DNA of 64,000 nucleotides from Bathynomus jamesi. Lineage: Eukaryota; Arthropoda; Malacostraca; Isopoda; Cirolanidae. The position numbers were made by a program, and so were the translations under genes. Below are positions 22,421 through 33,304 of the stretch, piece by piece (positions within the stretch are counted from its first letter, which is position 1; each line of letters opens with the position of its first letter). The notes under the pieces are model-generated. The model was not told the DNA's origin and made no database searches. It saw only the letters and a list, made by a program, of their open reading frames with translations. The DNA is taken from NCBI GenBank assembly GCA_023014485.1, contig JAJOZX010005519.1, forward strand, positions 105,001 to 169,000, read 5' to 3'.

Positions 22421-25400
22421 CAGTACTCTTAGCACGTATGTTTACTGTACAAAATACACGCACTCAAAAAATTTGGCTGCCTACGGTCGTGGAGCGTGCC
22501 CGTAAATAGCTGTAGACTGTGAACTTGAATTTGACTGTAATATGGGTCCTGAAGAGCTGAGAAGGGTAGAACAGGAAATGAATGTCCGCATAGTTGTATT
22601 TGGGTTGGATGATCGTCGTAGGACTGTGTATGTTTTTAAAAGCTGTGTGAGAGATCGTACAAGACCCCTACTTATTTTAGGATTGTCAGGGACAACGTAT
22701 CTCCCCATCCGTAATATAAGGTGGCTTTACGCGAGTTATGACAAAAGTCGAAAATATGGGAGACATCATGATTTGTGTAAGGGGTGCCTCGAGTTTGCGG
22801 ATGATATAGTGAGACATTGTAAAGAATGTCACATGGTATGTGAGCAGTGTAAAAGCACCAAATGTGAAAGCCGTGTAGTTGAAGCTGAGAAGAGAGACTG
22901 TGATGTGTGTAGACGCACATTTTTCAATAATAGCTGTTTTGATTTCCATAAATCAATTGGCATGCAGGAAAATGAGAATCTGTGAATGTGGTATGTTTCA
23001 CACAATGGATAATTGGGGAAATTTAAGCACAAGTGTGACGTAATTCACTGTCCTACATGCCAGGAGGAATATAAGGCGGATGGAGTAAAGCATGTATGTT
23101 ATATGAAAGATGCTAAGCCTAAAAATAACCCTTGTATAACTATACTACGATATAGAAACATATACGAACGCTGAAACCAAAGAGGTAATTCCACATTTAC
23201 TTGTGAGCCAGACCATCTGTGATGAGTGTATGGGTATCGAATGTGACGAGTGCCCCAAATGCGGTAAACGGACAAACGTTTTTAAAACGAATGTCCGCGA
23301 TAGTCCTGTGAAACTATTTGTGTCCTATATTGTCAAGTTAGCCGACAAGTTCAAAAAAATGACTGTGTATATTCTCGCCCATAACGGGGCAAAGTTTGAC
23401 ACGCAGTTCTTTATAAGGAGATGCTTGAACACGAATCCTCTAGATATTTACAGGTGATCCATTGAAAAGAGGCAACAAATTAATACAGATGCAGATAAGA
23501 GGCAATGTACAATTTAAAGATACTTTATTATTCACACCTTGTAAATTAGCAAAGCTACCCAAGGTGATGGGAGTAGCAGCTGAAGTTTCCAAAGGATACT
23601 TCCCTTACACTTTCCTCACCAGCGAGACTTTAAACTACGTAGGCCCACCACCGCCCAAACATTTTTTGACTGTATGGATGAACGTGAAGACTTTGATCGA
23701 TACTACAACAGTTTTAATGAAAGTAACCCTTATAATATAGCTGATGAATGTGAGCGTTATTGCGTGAATGATGTGCGCGTGCTTAGAGTATGTTTCCAGG
23801 CCTTTAGAAGGATGTACATAGACCGTTTCAAATGCGATCCACTGCAAGTCGCAACCACCATCGCATCATTATGTTTTACGGTGTTCAAGAATAACTTCAT
23901 GCCTAAAGACACCTTAGCCATTATTCACCGAAACAACCCCGCAGTTACGGACACAAGGCTATTTACTGCTCATACACCTACAGCAACAGACAGGTGTATA
24001 CATAAAGCACGCCCGCAACACGGGTGAAGTACCCATTAAGATTAATGGACGTGTTTTTTGGGTTGATGGGTTAAGTGAAAACCGTGTCACTGGTGTGAAG
24101 ACTGTGTACTCCTTTAACGGATGCTGGTGGCATGGATGCCCCCGTCCTGAGTGCGGAATCGCCGGAGATATCCACGGTAGATCTCCTGCCGACTGCCTTG
24201 CATGGACCCGCACCCGCGATCAACTTATAGGATCACAGTTCACTCACAAAGTCTTGTGGGAGCATGAATATGATGCACGGATGGAGACAGACGAGGTGTA
24301 CCGTGAGGAAATAAACACGATCAAGCGTTCAATGGTGCTGGATCCTCTCAAATGTGGTGATAGCTTGTTTGGAGGACGTACAAATCCATTCAGACTATAC
24401 TTTCCACCTACGGAGGCGTGAAGCTCCATTACTACGATTTCTGTTCTTTATACCCATACGTGATGAAGAACAATCCGTACCGTGGGCGCTCCTGAGAAAC
24501 TGTGGGGCCTAACCTGCCCTCCATCAATGAATTTTCAAGAAATTTGAATGTCGTTACTTTGGGCTCTCTTTCGTAGACGTACTCCCCCACGCAATTTATG
24601 GATGCCAATCTTACCTGTCGTTATCGACGACAAGCTCATTTCCCCTGTGCGTGAAGTGCGCGGAAGAGGATAACGGCGATTGTAACCATATACCCCACCA
24701 GCGTAAGATCAGAGGCGTATATACAAGTCCTGAGCTGGCCCTAGCCGTACGCCATGGTTATAGAATACTGAAGATACATGAGGTGTGGAGGTTTCAGAAG
24801 CTACCCACCTTTTCACACCATATATAAACGCCTTTTTGAAGGATAAGGTTGAGGCATCAGGGTATCCGCGAGGAGTTGATACCGAAGATGAAAAGTTGCC
24901 TATTCAACGTTACCGCGACCGCGAAGGTATACAACTTGATCGTGTCCAAATTGTAAAGAATCCTGGCAAGCGCTTTAGTGCAAAGTTGTGTCTAAACAGT
25001 CTATGGGGAAATTTGCGCAGAATACCGGCAAAGGGAACATTCATTTGGCACAAAGTTATAGCGATGTCTGGGATTATGCCAATGCTCCCGATAAAGAGGT
25101 CATGGAGATCGTGAATGTAGGTAATACTTACATAATAAAGTACAACAACACTGAATGGCCACAGATACCTCAAGGGTTACAAACATACCTGTGGCCAGCT
25201 TCACAACAGCCTACGCCCGTATAAAACTTTGGGGTCTATTGCATTCTCTTGGGCGGAGAGTATTGTATGCCGATACAGATAGCGTGATATTCACAGAGAG
25301 GGAGGGTGAATACATGCCCGCTATTGGGGAGTTCCTCGGCGAGCTCACTGATGAGATCAAGGATGAGTATGGGGACAACGCATACGCCGACTCTTTTGTC

Positions 25401-25707
25401 TCAACAGGACCTAAAACTTATGGGGTACGGGTCAGGGTGGGGGAGGAAATGAAATATATCGTGAAGGCAAAGGGTATTACGCTCAACCATGCGAATCGGC
25501 GGGTTGTTAACTTTGAATCGTTGAAGGATCTAGTGTGCTTGGACGATGATGAGGGCGAACGACCTCCCCAACTAATTGTAGTACCCACAATTTTCGGGCG
25601 CAGAAGCTGGGGGGCGTGAAGGAACTTAGGGGTACGAAGGTGTGCCGTAAAAATATAGGAAACGTTACCAGTATGGTACTATGAACCGTACCCTTTGGAT
25701 ACCATAA
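22421..25707 (+). pseudogene. Maverick protein-primed DNA polymerase B, multiply frameshifted
   Basis: Segments occur in family order across at least seven frames. 22542-22985 is a Cys/His-rich zinc-finger region (HHDLCKGCLEF, CKECHMVCEQC, CDVCRRTFFNN). 23203-23457 has the exonuclease motif ILAHNGAKFDTQFF; 23462-24027 has the next exonuclease block with YCVNDVRVL. 24095-24421 includes FNGCWWHGCPRPEC and LFGGRTNPF. Motif A YDFCSLYPYVMKNNPY is at 24430-24480. Motif B with KLCLNSLWGN is near 24985. Motif C YADTDSVIF is at 25265-25290. The C-terminus reaches about 25707. In intact elements this enzyme replicates the transposon using a terminal protein primer. The frameshifts rule out function. 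Confidence 0.93.
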
Positions 25708-25794
25708 CGTTTGATGCTTCTATTGTTAACTGACACGTATTTGTCTTGTATATAATCGTATCTATTGATTTATTACACGTATTTTTAAATATAT

Positions 25795-26137
25795 ATGTTG
25801 AGTGAGTTCACGATTGAAAAGCTCGAGTCGGTAGAAATAAACCCTCGATTGGAAAAGCGTGTTTATAAACTTGTTTAATAATGTAGCTAACGATGAACTC
25901 TTTGTGCGTGCTTTTGATTGTATTCTAGACGTATTAAAAGATGACTTACCAACCGGTTGTAAAGTGGGGGCAAAAATAGTACTGAACGATATGAAAGCCC
26001 TTCATATCGAATACAGGTTTCCCTATACTTTAAGCGGTGAAATATTATTAAGCCGCATATACTGCGTAATGCAGAGCAATAATGATGTAATTGTAAACTC
26101 GATTAAGACCGAGTTTAGTATTTTGAAAAAAAAGTGA
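25795..26137 (+). pseudogene. small Maverick open frame, one frameshift
   Basis: Starts MLSEFTIEKLESVEINPRLE at 25795, runs into a stop near 25880, and continues one base out of frame (FINLFNNVANDELFVRAFD) to 26137. About 110 residues in all, alpha-helical and Lys/Asp rich. I do not recognise it. It lies between the polymerase and the right-end repeats on the + strand. Confidence 0.5.
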
Positions 26138-26440
26138 AATGTATTTATATATTTTGCGTGATATTTCTCCTGTACTGTTATGATTATATGCATATTTCTA
26201 TTATTATTGAAATGTATTTATATATTTTGCGTGATATTTCCCCTGTACTGTTATGATTATATGCATATTTCTATTATTATTGAAATGTATATTTATTTCT
26301 ATTTGAAATGTATATTTATTTTATATATATCTCCATAATTGTGTATATATTTCCTGTACTGTTATGATTATATGCATATTCCTCAATTATTATTGAAATG
26401 TATATTTATTTTCTATATATTTATAATAAACAGAATGATG
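26138..26440. repeat. tandem AT-rich repeat, ~77-bp unit
   Basis: GAAATGTATTTATATATTTT plus GCGTGATATTTC and CCTGTACTGTTATGATTATA occurs twice in full (26138, 26209) and partially near 26345. Confidence 0.8.
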
Positions 26441-26469
26441 CAATGTTGTTTTACTTAATTATATCATGT

Positions 26470-26889
26470 TACGCCTTCTAAACCTACTACCGGTATTCTA
26501 AACCAACTTTTAAGAAATATAATAATGTATACAATGGTATCGCTAAAAAGTGGTATCTGGCAACTCAAGCCATTTACGCCTTCTAAGCCAACTGGCTGAT
26601 TAGGAGTCTATAATAATGTATACAATGGTATTGCTAAAAAGTTGCATCTGGCAACTCAGTCTTCCATTAGAATTAAATATATAGCACAAACTGAATACAT
26701 GGCGCTATCTGGCAACTCAAGCCATTTACGCCTTCTAAGCCAACTGGCTGATTAGGAGTCTATAATAATGTATACAATGGCAATGCTAAAAAGTGGTATC
26801 TGGCAACTCGGTCTTCGATTAGAATTAAATATATAGCACAAACTGAATACATGGCGCTATCTGGCAACTCAAGCCATTTACGCCTTCTA
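26470..26889. repeat. tandem ~160-bp repeat inside Maverick right end
   Basis: Units contain CAAGCCATTTACGCCTTCTA, AACTGGCTGATTAGGAG and ATGGCGCTATCTGGCAACTC; about 2.5 copies at 26560-26880. The last unit runs into the right terminal repeat. The left end carries a single reverse-complement trace (near 14490), so the array expanded on this side only. Confidence 0.8.
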
Positions 26890-27197
26890 AGCCAACTGGC
26901 TGATTAGGAGCCTATAAAACAACGCCTACTCGGCTGAAGTCTTAATATGCACTTGGCTCCTGCCAGGTGAACACCTCTCCTCCTTTCTCTCCTTTCTGGC
27001 CCTTTGGGGGGAATAGCTTGTGGGAGAACTCCGCCTCCAAGTTGCATGCCCCTTGCAACCCCGGTTGGCAACAAAGGGCCCTTTGGGGTAATTTTTTTTC
27101 TTTTTTTCCTTTTTTTGCAACACCCCCACCCCCCTTTGCAACATTACGTAATCACTTGCAACATTCTTGCACTCTCCCCTTTTTCGGCTATACTACT
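26890..27197 (-). repeat. Maverick right terminal inverted repeat
   Basis: Reverse complement of 13872-14181, ending GGCTATACTACT. Differences are mainly in homopolymer runs (T-rich stretch near 27090-27118). Confidence 0.93.
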
Positions 27198-27557
27198 ACA
27201 AGTTACAAAGATTTTTTACAGTGAAAATAGAGTTGAAAGAGTGATTTAATGTTGAATCCGATCGACAAACCACCAAACTCTGTTCTGACAAGAAGAAAGA
27301 AGGCTTTTGTGGTTTCGGTGCGTCATTTGTATACAAAATTCTCATCATTTTCTCTAACACTTATGAATTGCTAATTACACATTACATTGTTGCGAGATTT
27401 GGTGACGCTTATATAGAAAGTTACATTAGATCATGAATGATCATTGTCTCATCATCAACGGATATTGTGAATGCTTCGGTCCTACTTGCTGAAATGCGGC
27501 TTCTCTTCGAGGTAGACGATGAAGTTTGCCACTCTGTATCCATCTTTTTCCTTCAAG

Positions 27558-27705
27558 AGTACGTGATGTATGGAGGTTCAGTCAATGTCGAACTTCAGGC
27601 TCTTGATGAGGTACTCATGATGGTGGACTCGTCCAAAGCTACCAGCAAGAAAAATGTTCGGGTCTATTTTCCAGAAACTTGGATTTGGCTTTTAATTCCA
27701 GTTGG
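27558..27705 (+). CDS. thioester protein, alternative bait-region exon D
   Basis: The fourth and last alternative bait exon. Acceptor CTTTTTCCTTCAAG before 27558; donor GG|GTATGG after 27705. Two nt (AG), 48 codons, two nt (GG). The bait is the shortest: YVMYGGSVNVELQALDEV, then MMVDSSKATSKKNVR, followed by VYFPETWIWLLIPV, which is closest to the vertebrate consensus. It is acidic/hydrophobic with Met and Leu. The open frame extends upstream to 27437, so an earlier acceptor is possible, but only the one used here has both a good pyrimidine tract and the right phase. Confidence 0.88.
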
Positions 27706-29569
27706 GTATGGAAGAATTAATAATAAAAGCCTTTAAAACTACATTCGTGAGATGTACTGGAGATTCTTATTGATCGGAAGATTTTCGCGCTGCTTATTTA
27801 AGTGTTAAGATTATATTTCGCTTTTAATGTTTTCTGTAGATGCTTAATGATTTCCTGTTCGCTTCACCAAACTTTCACTTAACAGATGTGAGAAGCATAC
27901 TCCAACTTCAACCATAAATTTAAGGTTAATGAAAGTTGTATCATCTTTGGGTGGATTTGAAAATAATTAAATTTTAGTAGTATGGTTGCACACATTTTGA
28001 TCACATTTTTTTTTCAAATATGATATAAAATTTGTACTTTGTTTTTTTAACAAGGGAATATAGTATTTTATTTAAAATAATTTTAATGGTGGTTTATGTA
28101 GATGGTTTATTATTTTATCATAATGATTGAAGTGTCAGATAGCCTCGTACTGTGTCGGGGACGGTTTGACTTCAGAAATGTAAACTTTACTTCTAATATT
28201 TGCGAAAACCACTAAGCTATCTTTGGAAAGAAAATTTTGTACGGACTGATAAATAATGAAAATAAGATCTGTTTTTAGCTGTTTTATAAAGAAGAGCGAG
28301 GGGAGGGTATGAAGGTTCGAATAGGATCGAAAGATATCTTCACAAACGTGGATTTCGGTTGATATTGTAAGGAAAAGAAATGTCTGTAACTTAGAATGGA
28401 ACCTTGTTCCATCTTTCCCATGTCACGCATAATAATAATATAATAATAATAATAATAATGATGATAAGTCCACACAGCATAACCTGTTTGCTTAAAAATT
28501 TATTTCACAACTCAGACTTAGCTTTACACGTAAAATCAAAATAATGGAACGTAAATAATAAAAATAAAAATAATGATCTCTGTTGTTTAAACGTAGTGTA
28601 GGAAACGTTTTTAAAAGCTCGTTTAAGTCAAATGTGAAAATGAAAAGTGAATTTAATGTCTTCATTATTATGATCCTTTTATGAATTTACAAATTAATAA
28701 TAATAATATTGAACGGATTTAATAGGTTTTTAAAGGTAACTCGCTGTAAAGATATAGTCGAGAAATTAGAATCGTGTCATTTTGCCTACGAAATAGTAAA
28801 GCCTCGTCAGTGGAGAGCTGTAGTGTGTCAAAACCTGTTATTGCTTGTACTTATTGACTCGTTGACAACTCGTGTTAGAGAAACCCGCTGAGAAGGTATT
28901 TACGATATGCGAATTGTCTAAAAGTGAAAAACGACAAAAGATATTCCCAATCCGATTCCGGTCATGAAACGCACGAGTATTTCAATAAAAATAAATGATT
29001 AAGCTCACTTTAAATTAAAATCCACATACTGTAGGTGGTGGCGTAAAAATAATTTTATCTCTCGCCTCTTTGTAAGTTAGTAAAGAACGTAGAAGACCTG
29101 ACTTTTTTTTATTGCTAAATTATTGCTGCTGTTGAAGCATAAATGTAGATTTAACCTCCAAATCTGTTCCATTCATGATGTAGAATTCGGATTCTTGACG
29201 ATTTACCGTCAAATAACAACTACTAATGATCATGTACACTGAAGATTAAAAATTACTAAAATATTTATTTCTTATATAGCACAATTGTTTTTGTACTGTA
29301 CGAGTATATCCATGTTATAAGAAAACAATCCTGCAGCATCATAGTGTTAGAGTAAAGGTGAAGTAAATTTTGTCTCGGTACAAACGTTTTTAAGGATGAA
29401 TCTGGTGAAATATTTGAAAATATCTTATCCTGATTGGTCTGGAAAAAAAAATTCTTTAAACACCACTGTTCGTCGAGATATTGTGACTTTCTCGCAGGAA
29501 CAATAATTGAGGTGCGAGCAAGTCGTACTCCCTATAAACGTATATTTGTCTGACTGCAAGAGCTAAATC
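27706..29569. other. intron, nothing recognised
   Basis: AT-rich, with an (AAT)n run at about 28428-28460. No coding sequence resembling the gene family was found. Confidence 0.5.
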
Positions 29570-29676
29570 GTGGCCACGTCGCAACACCGCCGCCCTTAGA
29601 CCAACGAAGTTAAGTGACGGTGGGTCTGTTCAGCAGTTGGATGGATGACCCATGGACGTATATGGGTAGGCCTGCT
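29570..29676 (+). pseudogene. 5S rRNA-like sequence
   Basis: Contains CGAAGTTAAGTGACGGTGGG and CAGCAGTTGGATGGATGACC, close to the conserved internal part of 5S rRNA (its internal promoter region), with GTATATGGGTAGGCCTGC at the 3' side. The 5' third is diverged. It is either a 5S pseudogene or a 5S-derived SINE; it sits in an intron. Confidence 0.7.
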
Positions 29677-29867
29677 TTTGAAACGTAAACCGTGGAAGTT
29701 CAGAACCTACATCCAGACTTTCACAAACCTCCAGACCTTTCCGACACGGTAGCCTCTGCCAACTGTCCGAGAAAAAGTAAATATGTTGATATAGTGACGT
29801 CATTCCAAATTCTTTTTTTAAACGGTTGTTAAAACCACCAAAGTATGCAAAGTTAAGACTGAACGGT

Positions 29868-29963
29868 ATTCCAGTTTTGGTATGATCATTGTTTTCAGCA
29901 TGGGAAACATTACGTTCTCGTCACACTTATTAAAGGTTCTCGGTATGTCTAGAATGACGTTAC
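29868..29963 (-). pseudogene. LINE fragment (same family as 2076-3628)
   Basis: CGGTATTCCAGTTTTGGTAT, GATCATTGTTTTCAG and TTAAAGGTTCTCGGTATGTC track 2628-2715 with substitutions. Only about 95 bp. Confidence 0.7.
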
Positions 29964-30895
29964 TCTATCAAGACGTTTACTTTTCCTCGGACAGTTGGTA
30001 GAAAATAATGTGTCGGAAAGGTTTGTGGGATTGTGAAAGTGAACGTGGCTGCAAAAACAGCCAATCAGACAGCTGTTTAAATAAGACGACATGCACTTTA
30101 ACCATATAATCTGTGGAGTGCCCGTCGTCCGAGTTCAGCTAATGTAGCACCCCATAAAGCTCTGGATCCCCTCCCTCGCGTGGTCTTTGCCGTTACGAAG
30201 GAGGTTAAATAATCCGACAACTTTATTATTATTATTATTATTATTATCCAGTCGCGACTAATAAGGGTTTTGACAGTTAAAAATTAAGAGAAACTGTCAT
30301 GAACAACTGTCGGATGTCACCACCCCCCTGAGTATTTTAAATTTAATTCTTAAAGTATGATGGTGATTGGTGGTGGTGAAGTTAAAACACTTTGCACGTA
30401 TATTAAAATTGCTGCACGTACAAATAAAAACACGATAGACTTGCTGTTAATATATGCAGTGTAATAGAAGCTGTTACAGTTTCTGCAATGCATTGAAACG
30501 TAGCACTTGTATGTTTTAAAAGGCTTTTTACTAGCTTTGTTTTTGCTTACACTGTGTTTGTGTTAACATTATTCTTAAGTCTCTTTTTACTCAAGAAGTT
30601 TTAAATGATTTCAACTAACTCTTGTTTTAATAATTTTGTTGAAACATTTAAAGATAATGAAGTTTACCCCTTAATCGTTGAGGGGTCAAACCCTTATTTA
30701 GTACCATCCGTATTTATTGCATGCACCTTAGCACTTTGTGGTGTTATTAGCGAGGTTAATCTTATCATTTAACTATTAGATATTCTTCTGTTTAATACTC
30801 CACCTTTTAGTCTCTTCATTTGTGGAATGAGTGCCAATGGAGGACTCGATTCGAACTATCTTGCTTGTTAGGCCTAAATTGTATCCGATTTTTTT

Positions 30896-30938
<43 letters not shown>

Positions 30939-31102
30939 TCGAATCTAGTCTCCATTGTAAGTAGATTTAAAATGTATTAATGTACAACAAATTCACTAAT
31001 AATTTCATTATTTTAATCAACCATATAAACAGTGAGTGTGATTTAAATTTAATATTCAAAAGTCTCGCAAAATTTCAATAATTAAAAACTAAAATAAATC
31101 AG
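29964..31102. other. intron with (ATT)n and (CA)n runs
   Basis: (ATT)n at 30222-30248 and (CA)n at 30899-30937. No gene recognised. Confidence 0.55.
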
Positions 31103-31331
31103 AGCGGATGGTGTGAGCGAGGAAGCACTGACATTACCAGACACCGTGACTGAATGGGTAGGAAACGCCGTGTGTGTGCATCCTACGAAGGGCGTTGGCA
31201 TTTCCCCAACTTCATCCATCACCACCTTTAGAGACTTCTTCGTAGTCCTCACTCTTCCTCCGTCAACCAAAAGAGGGGAAATCTTTCCTGTCAAAATCTC
31301 CGTCTTTAGCTACATGAAAGAACTACTTCCG
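31103..31331 (+). CDS. thioester protein, constant exon 1 (post-bait macroglobulin domain)
   Basis: Follows an AG at 31101-31102 with a weak pyrimidine tract. One nt completes the codon left open by any bait exon, then GCG GAT GGT. Encodes ADGVSEEALTLPDTVTEWVG, AVCVHPTKGVGIS and LPPSTKRGEIFPVKISVF, the segment after the bait in alpha-2-macroglobulin and TEPs. Donor CCG|GTGCGT, phase 0. The weak acceptor may matter for the choice among bait exons; that is speculation. Confidence 0.92.
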
Positions 31332-31479
31332 GTGCGTATCACTTCTCACTTCGTTGGGGGAGAGAACATTTTTTAAAGGCAAATTGTAATCATGAATTGA
31401 TTTCTTTAATTAGTTTAGAAGACTCTTCCTTCTCTGCAATATCAGTTAAAAACAATAATTTCAAATACTACTCCAACAG

Positions 31480-31703
31480 CTTATGGTTGTCCTTCAAGGA
31501 AGTCCCGAGTACGACATACTGTCGGATGAGAGTGATGATTTGGGGAGTGGAGAGCGCAGTTCCTGCCTCCAGGCCGAAGACAAAACTGTCCACGCTATTA
31601 GAATTCGGCCGAAAGAAGTTGGCAATATCAACATCACCGTCAGCGCCTTCATCGATATAAATGCCATCAATACTTGTGGCAATAGCAGCGGCAAAGTTCG
31701 AAC
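31480..31703 (+). CDS. thioester protein, constant exon 2
   Basis: Acceptor CTACTCCAACAG, donor AC|GTTAGT; 224 nt, phase 0 in, phase 2 out. Encodes LMVVLQGSPEYDILSDES and IRPKEVGNINITVSAF, the beta-sandwich leading to the CUB part of the family. The match follows directly on YMKELLP of the previous exon. Confidence 0.92.
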
Positions 31704-31950
31704 GTTAGTTTTTTGTTTGTTTTGTTTTTCAATTCGCTTATGACATAATATGAGTTGGACTTGCCTGATAGGCAGAACATGATGAATGGATGAATGATAT
31801 AATGTTAATTTAAAGCCACACATCGAAATTTACATTATTTTTGTACTCTAATATTTGGTCATTTTAAAGTATTTTTGTCGCAACGTCTCTGTTAATTAAA
31901 GGTGTCTAATGAGACAGCAGTTTTATTCAGTAGCATTATGCCCATTTCAG

Positions 31951-32033
31951 GGACGTATTGGTTCAACCTGTTCGTGTAGAAATTGAAGGTCTTCTGAAGG
32001 AGAAGTCGTGGTCGAAATATGTTTGCACAAAAG
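31951..32033 (+). CDS. thioester protein, constant exon 3
   Basis: Acceptor TGCCCATTTCAG, donor AAAG|GTAAAT; 83 nt. Encodes DVLVQPVRVEIEGLLKEKSW then SKYVCTK, the family segment D-x-LxVxPEGxxxE that introduces the CUB/thioester unit. Confidence 0.92.
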
Positions 32034-32442
32034 GTAAATCACCTGGAGTTAAATTGCCTTGTTAATAACTTAAAGATTCTGCTGGGCATTTTATTTAAAC
32101 AAAAAGTACATAAAATTATTTTAATTTGCTTTTATCTCGCTGTTAAATTTAGAAAGTCTCAATCAACTTCAGTGCTAAGTCTAATGACAGGCAGAATTTC
32201 GGGGCAAATTCTTTTTCTCGATATCTGCACACCCAGCAGTATAAGTATACCATATAGAGATGGATAGGCGGGTACAGGATAACGAATGAAGCGAAGTTTT
32301 TAAAAACCATGAATATATAACGTTTGCCGAGACAATATTTCATATCCTTTTAATGTATGGAATGTAGGTAGGTACTTCGATAGCGCCGTTCAGATTCCTT
32401 TAATTGACATTTAAGTAGAGGAATAACGGCAAATTTAAACAG

Positions 32443-32564
32443 ATCTGGAAGCCAATGAAGATGCCACGGAGACGTGGACCATCGAAACTCCGCCCTCCAT
32501 TATCCCTGATTCAGCGAGAGGATTCGTGACAGTGGTCGGCGATCTGATGGGACTAACGTTAGAG
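32443..32564 (+). CDS. thioester protein, constant exon 4
   Basis: Acceptor AATTTAAACAG (weak tract), donor GAG|GTAGTT; 122 nt, phase 1 to 0. Encodes ETWTIETPPSIIPDSARGFV, then VVGDLMGLTLE, the lead-in to the thioester domain. Confidence 0.92.
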
Positions 32565-33153
32565 GTAGTTTAAAATCTGATAAACAAATATTTCCCTTGC
32601 AGTCACAACCAAAAGAAATTAATCAGTTCAACAAAGATTAGCGCGCGTATTTTTTAAGTGCATTTTTATTTTCTACCATTGGTAAGCAGTCTGTCTTTAT
32701 CATAGTTACTTTACCTTCATTAGACGGTAACCAGCATGGTTATTAATTAATTAATTAATTAATTAATTAAAAAATATATGAAAATTAATCCAGTTTTTAA
32801 ACTTGTATATACTTATAGGTATATTAGTTCTGCGCGTCGGTCTCTTTTCGCACGGTCGGGTTGGTGGCCCCTCCTCTAGACCTGACTTCATGCAGGATAG
32901 AATTGCTGTCCTGAGCTTTCCACCTCACATAGCCAGGAGCACCCGACTCATCCGGATGTCGAGTGCTTTAGCAAAATCTGCGTATAATTCATCATATTTC
33001 TCATTGTTTTCAAGTGCATCAAGTTAAATTCTATTCATTTTCCTATTGCTAATTCGTTAATTCACCAGTATATAGATTTAAATGCCAGGGTGTATTGTCA
33101 CCTTCAAAACAAATGTGTATTGGATAATGATTGTATTTATTTCTTATTTTTAG
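32565..33153. other. intron with a two-part LINE fragment
   Basis: 32840-33027 joins two pieces of the 2076-type LINE on the - strand: one like 2100-2185 (CACCTCACATAGCCAGG) and one like 3035-3090 (AGTGCTTTAGCAAAATCTGC). The rest is unrecognised; (TTAA)n lies at 32740-32770. Confidence 0.65.
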
Positions 33154-33304
33154 AACTTGGGCAGTCTTGTTAAAATGCCATCTGGTTGTGGGGAGCAGAA
33201 CATGCTTAACTTCGCACCCAATATCTTTGTGATGCAGTATTTAGATGCTTCGAATCTGAACAGTAAAGAAACAACTGAAAAGGCATTGGAATTCATGGAG
33301 AAAG
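33154..33304 (+). CDS. thioester protein, constant exon 5 (thioester site)
   Basis: Acceptor TTCTTATTTTTAG, donor AAAG|GTACTT; 151 nt. Encodes NLGSLVKMPSGCGEQNMLNF then APNIFVMQYL. GCGEQNM is the exact site in which Cys and Gln form the internal thioester that attaches the activated protein to its target. All residues needed for the bond are present. Confidence 0.97.

Larger units (their letters stand above)
13872..27197. mobile_element. Maverick/Polinton DNA transposon, degenerate
   Basis: A 13.3-kb element bounded by inverted repeats that begin AGTAGTATAGCCG, matching the AG...CT ends usual for this superfamily. Inside are the diagnostic genes: retroviral-type integrase with chromodomain, FtsK/HerA-like packaging ATPase, adenovirus-like cysteine protease, double-jelly-roll major capsid protein, penton-like minor capsid protein, and a protein-primed type B DNA polymerase. 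The morphogenesis genes are on the - strand (16905-21582), the polymerase on the + strand (21661-25707). Almost every gene is frameshifted, so this copy cannot work. The flanking 6-mers, TACAGG left and ACAAGT right, do not match as a clean target duplication. It sits in the intron between bait exons C and D of the thioester gene. Confidence 0.95.

Noticed and set aside
13866..27203. clean 6-bp target duplication for the Maverick
   Set aside because: TACAGG and ACAAGT do not match; only an offset ACAGG/ACAAG likeness remains, which is too weak to claim.
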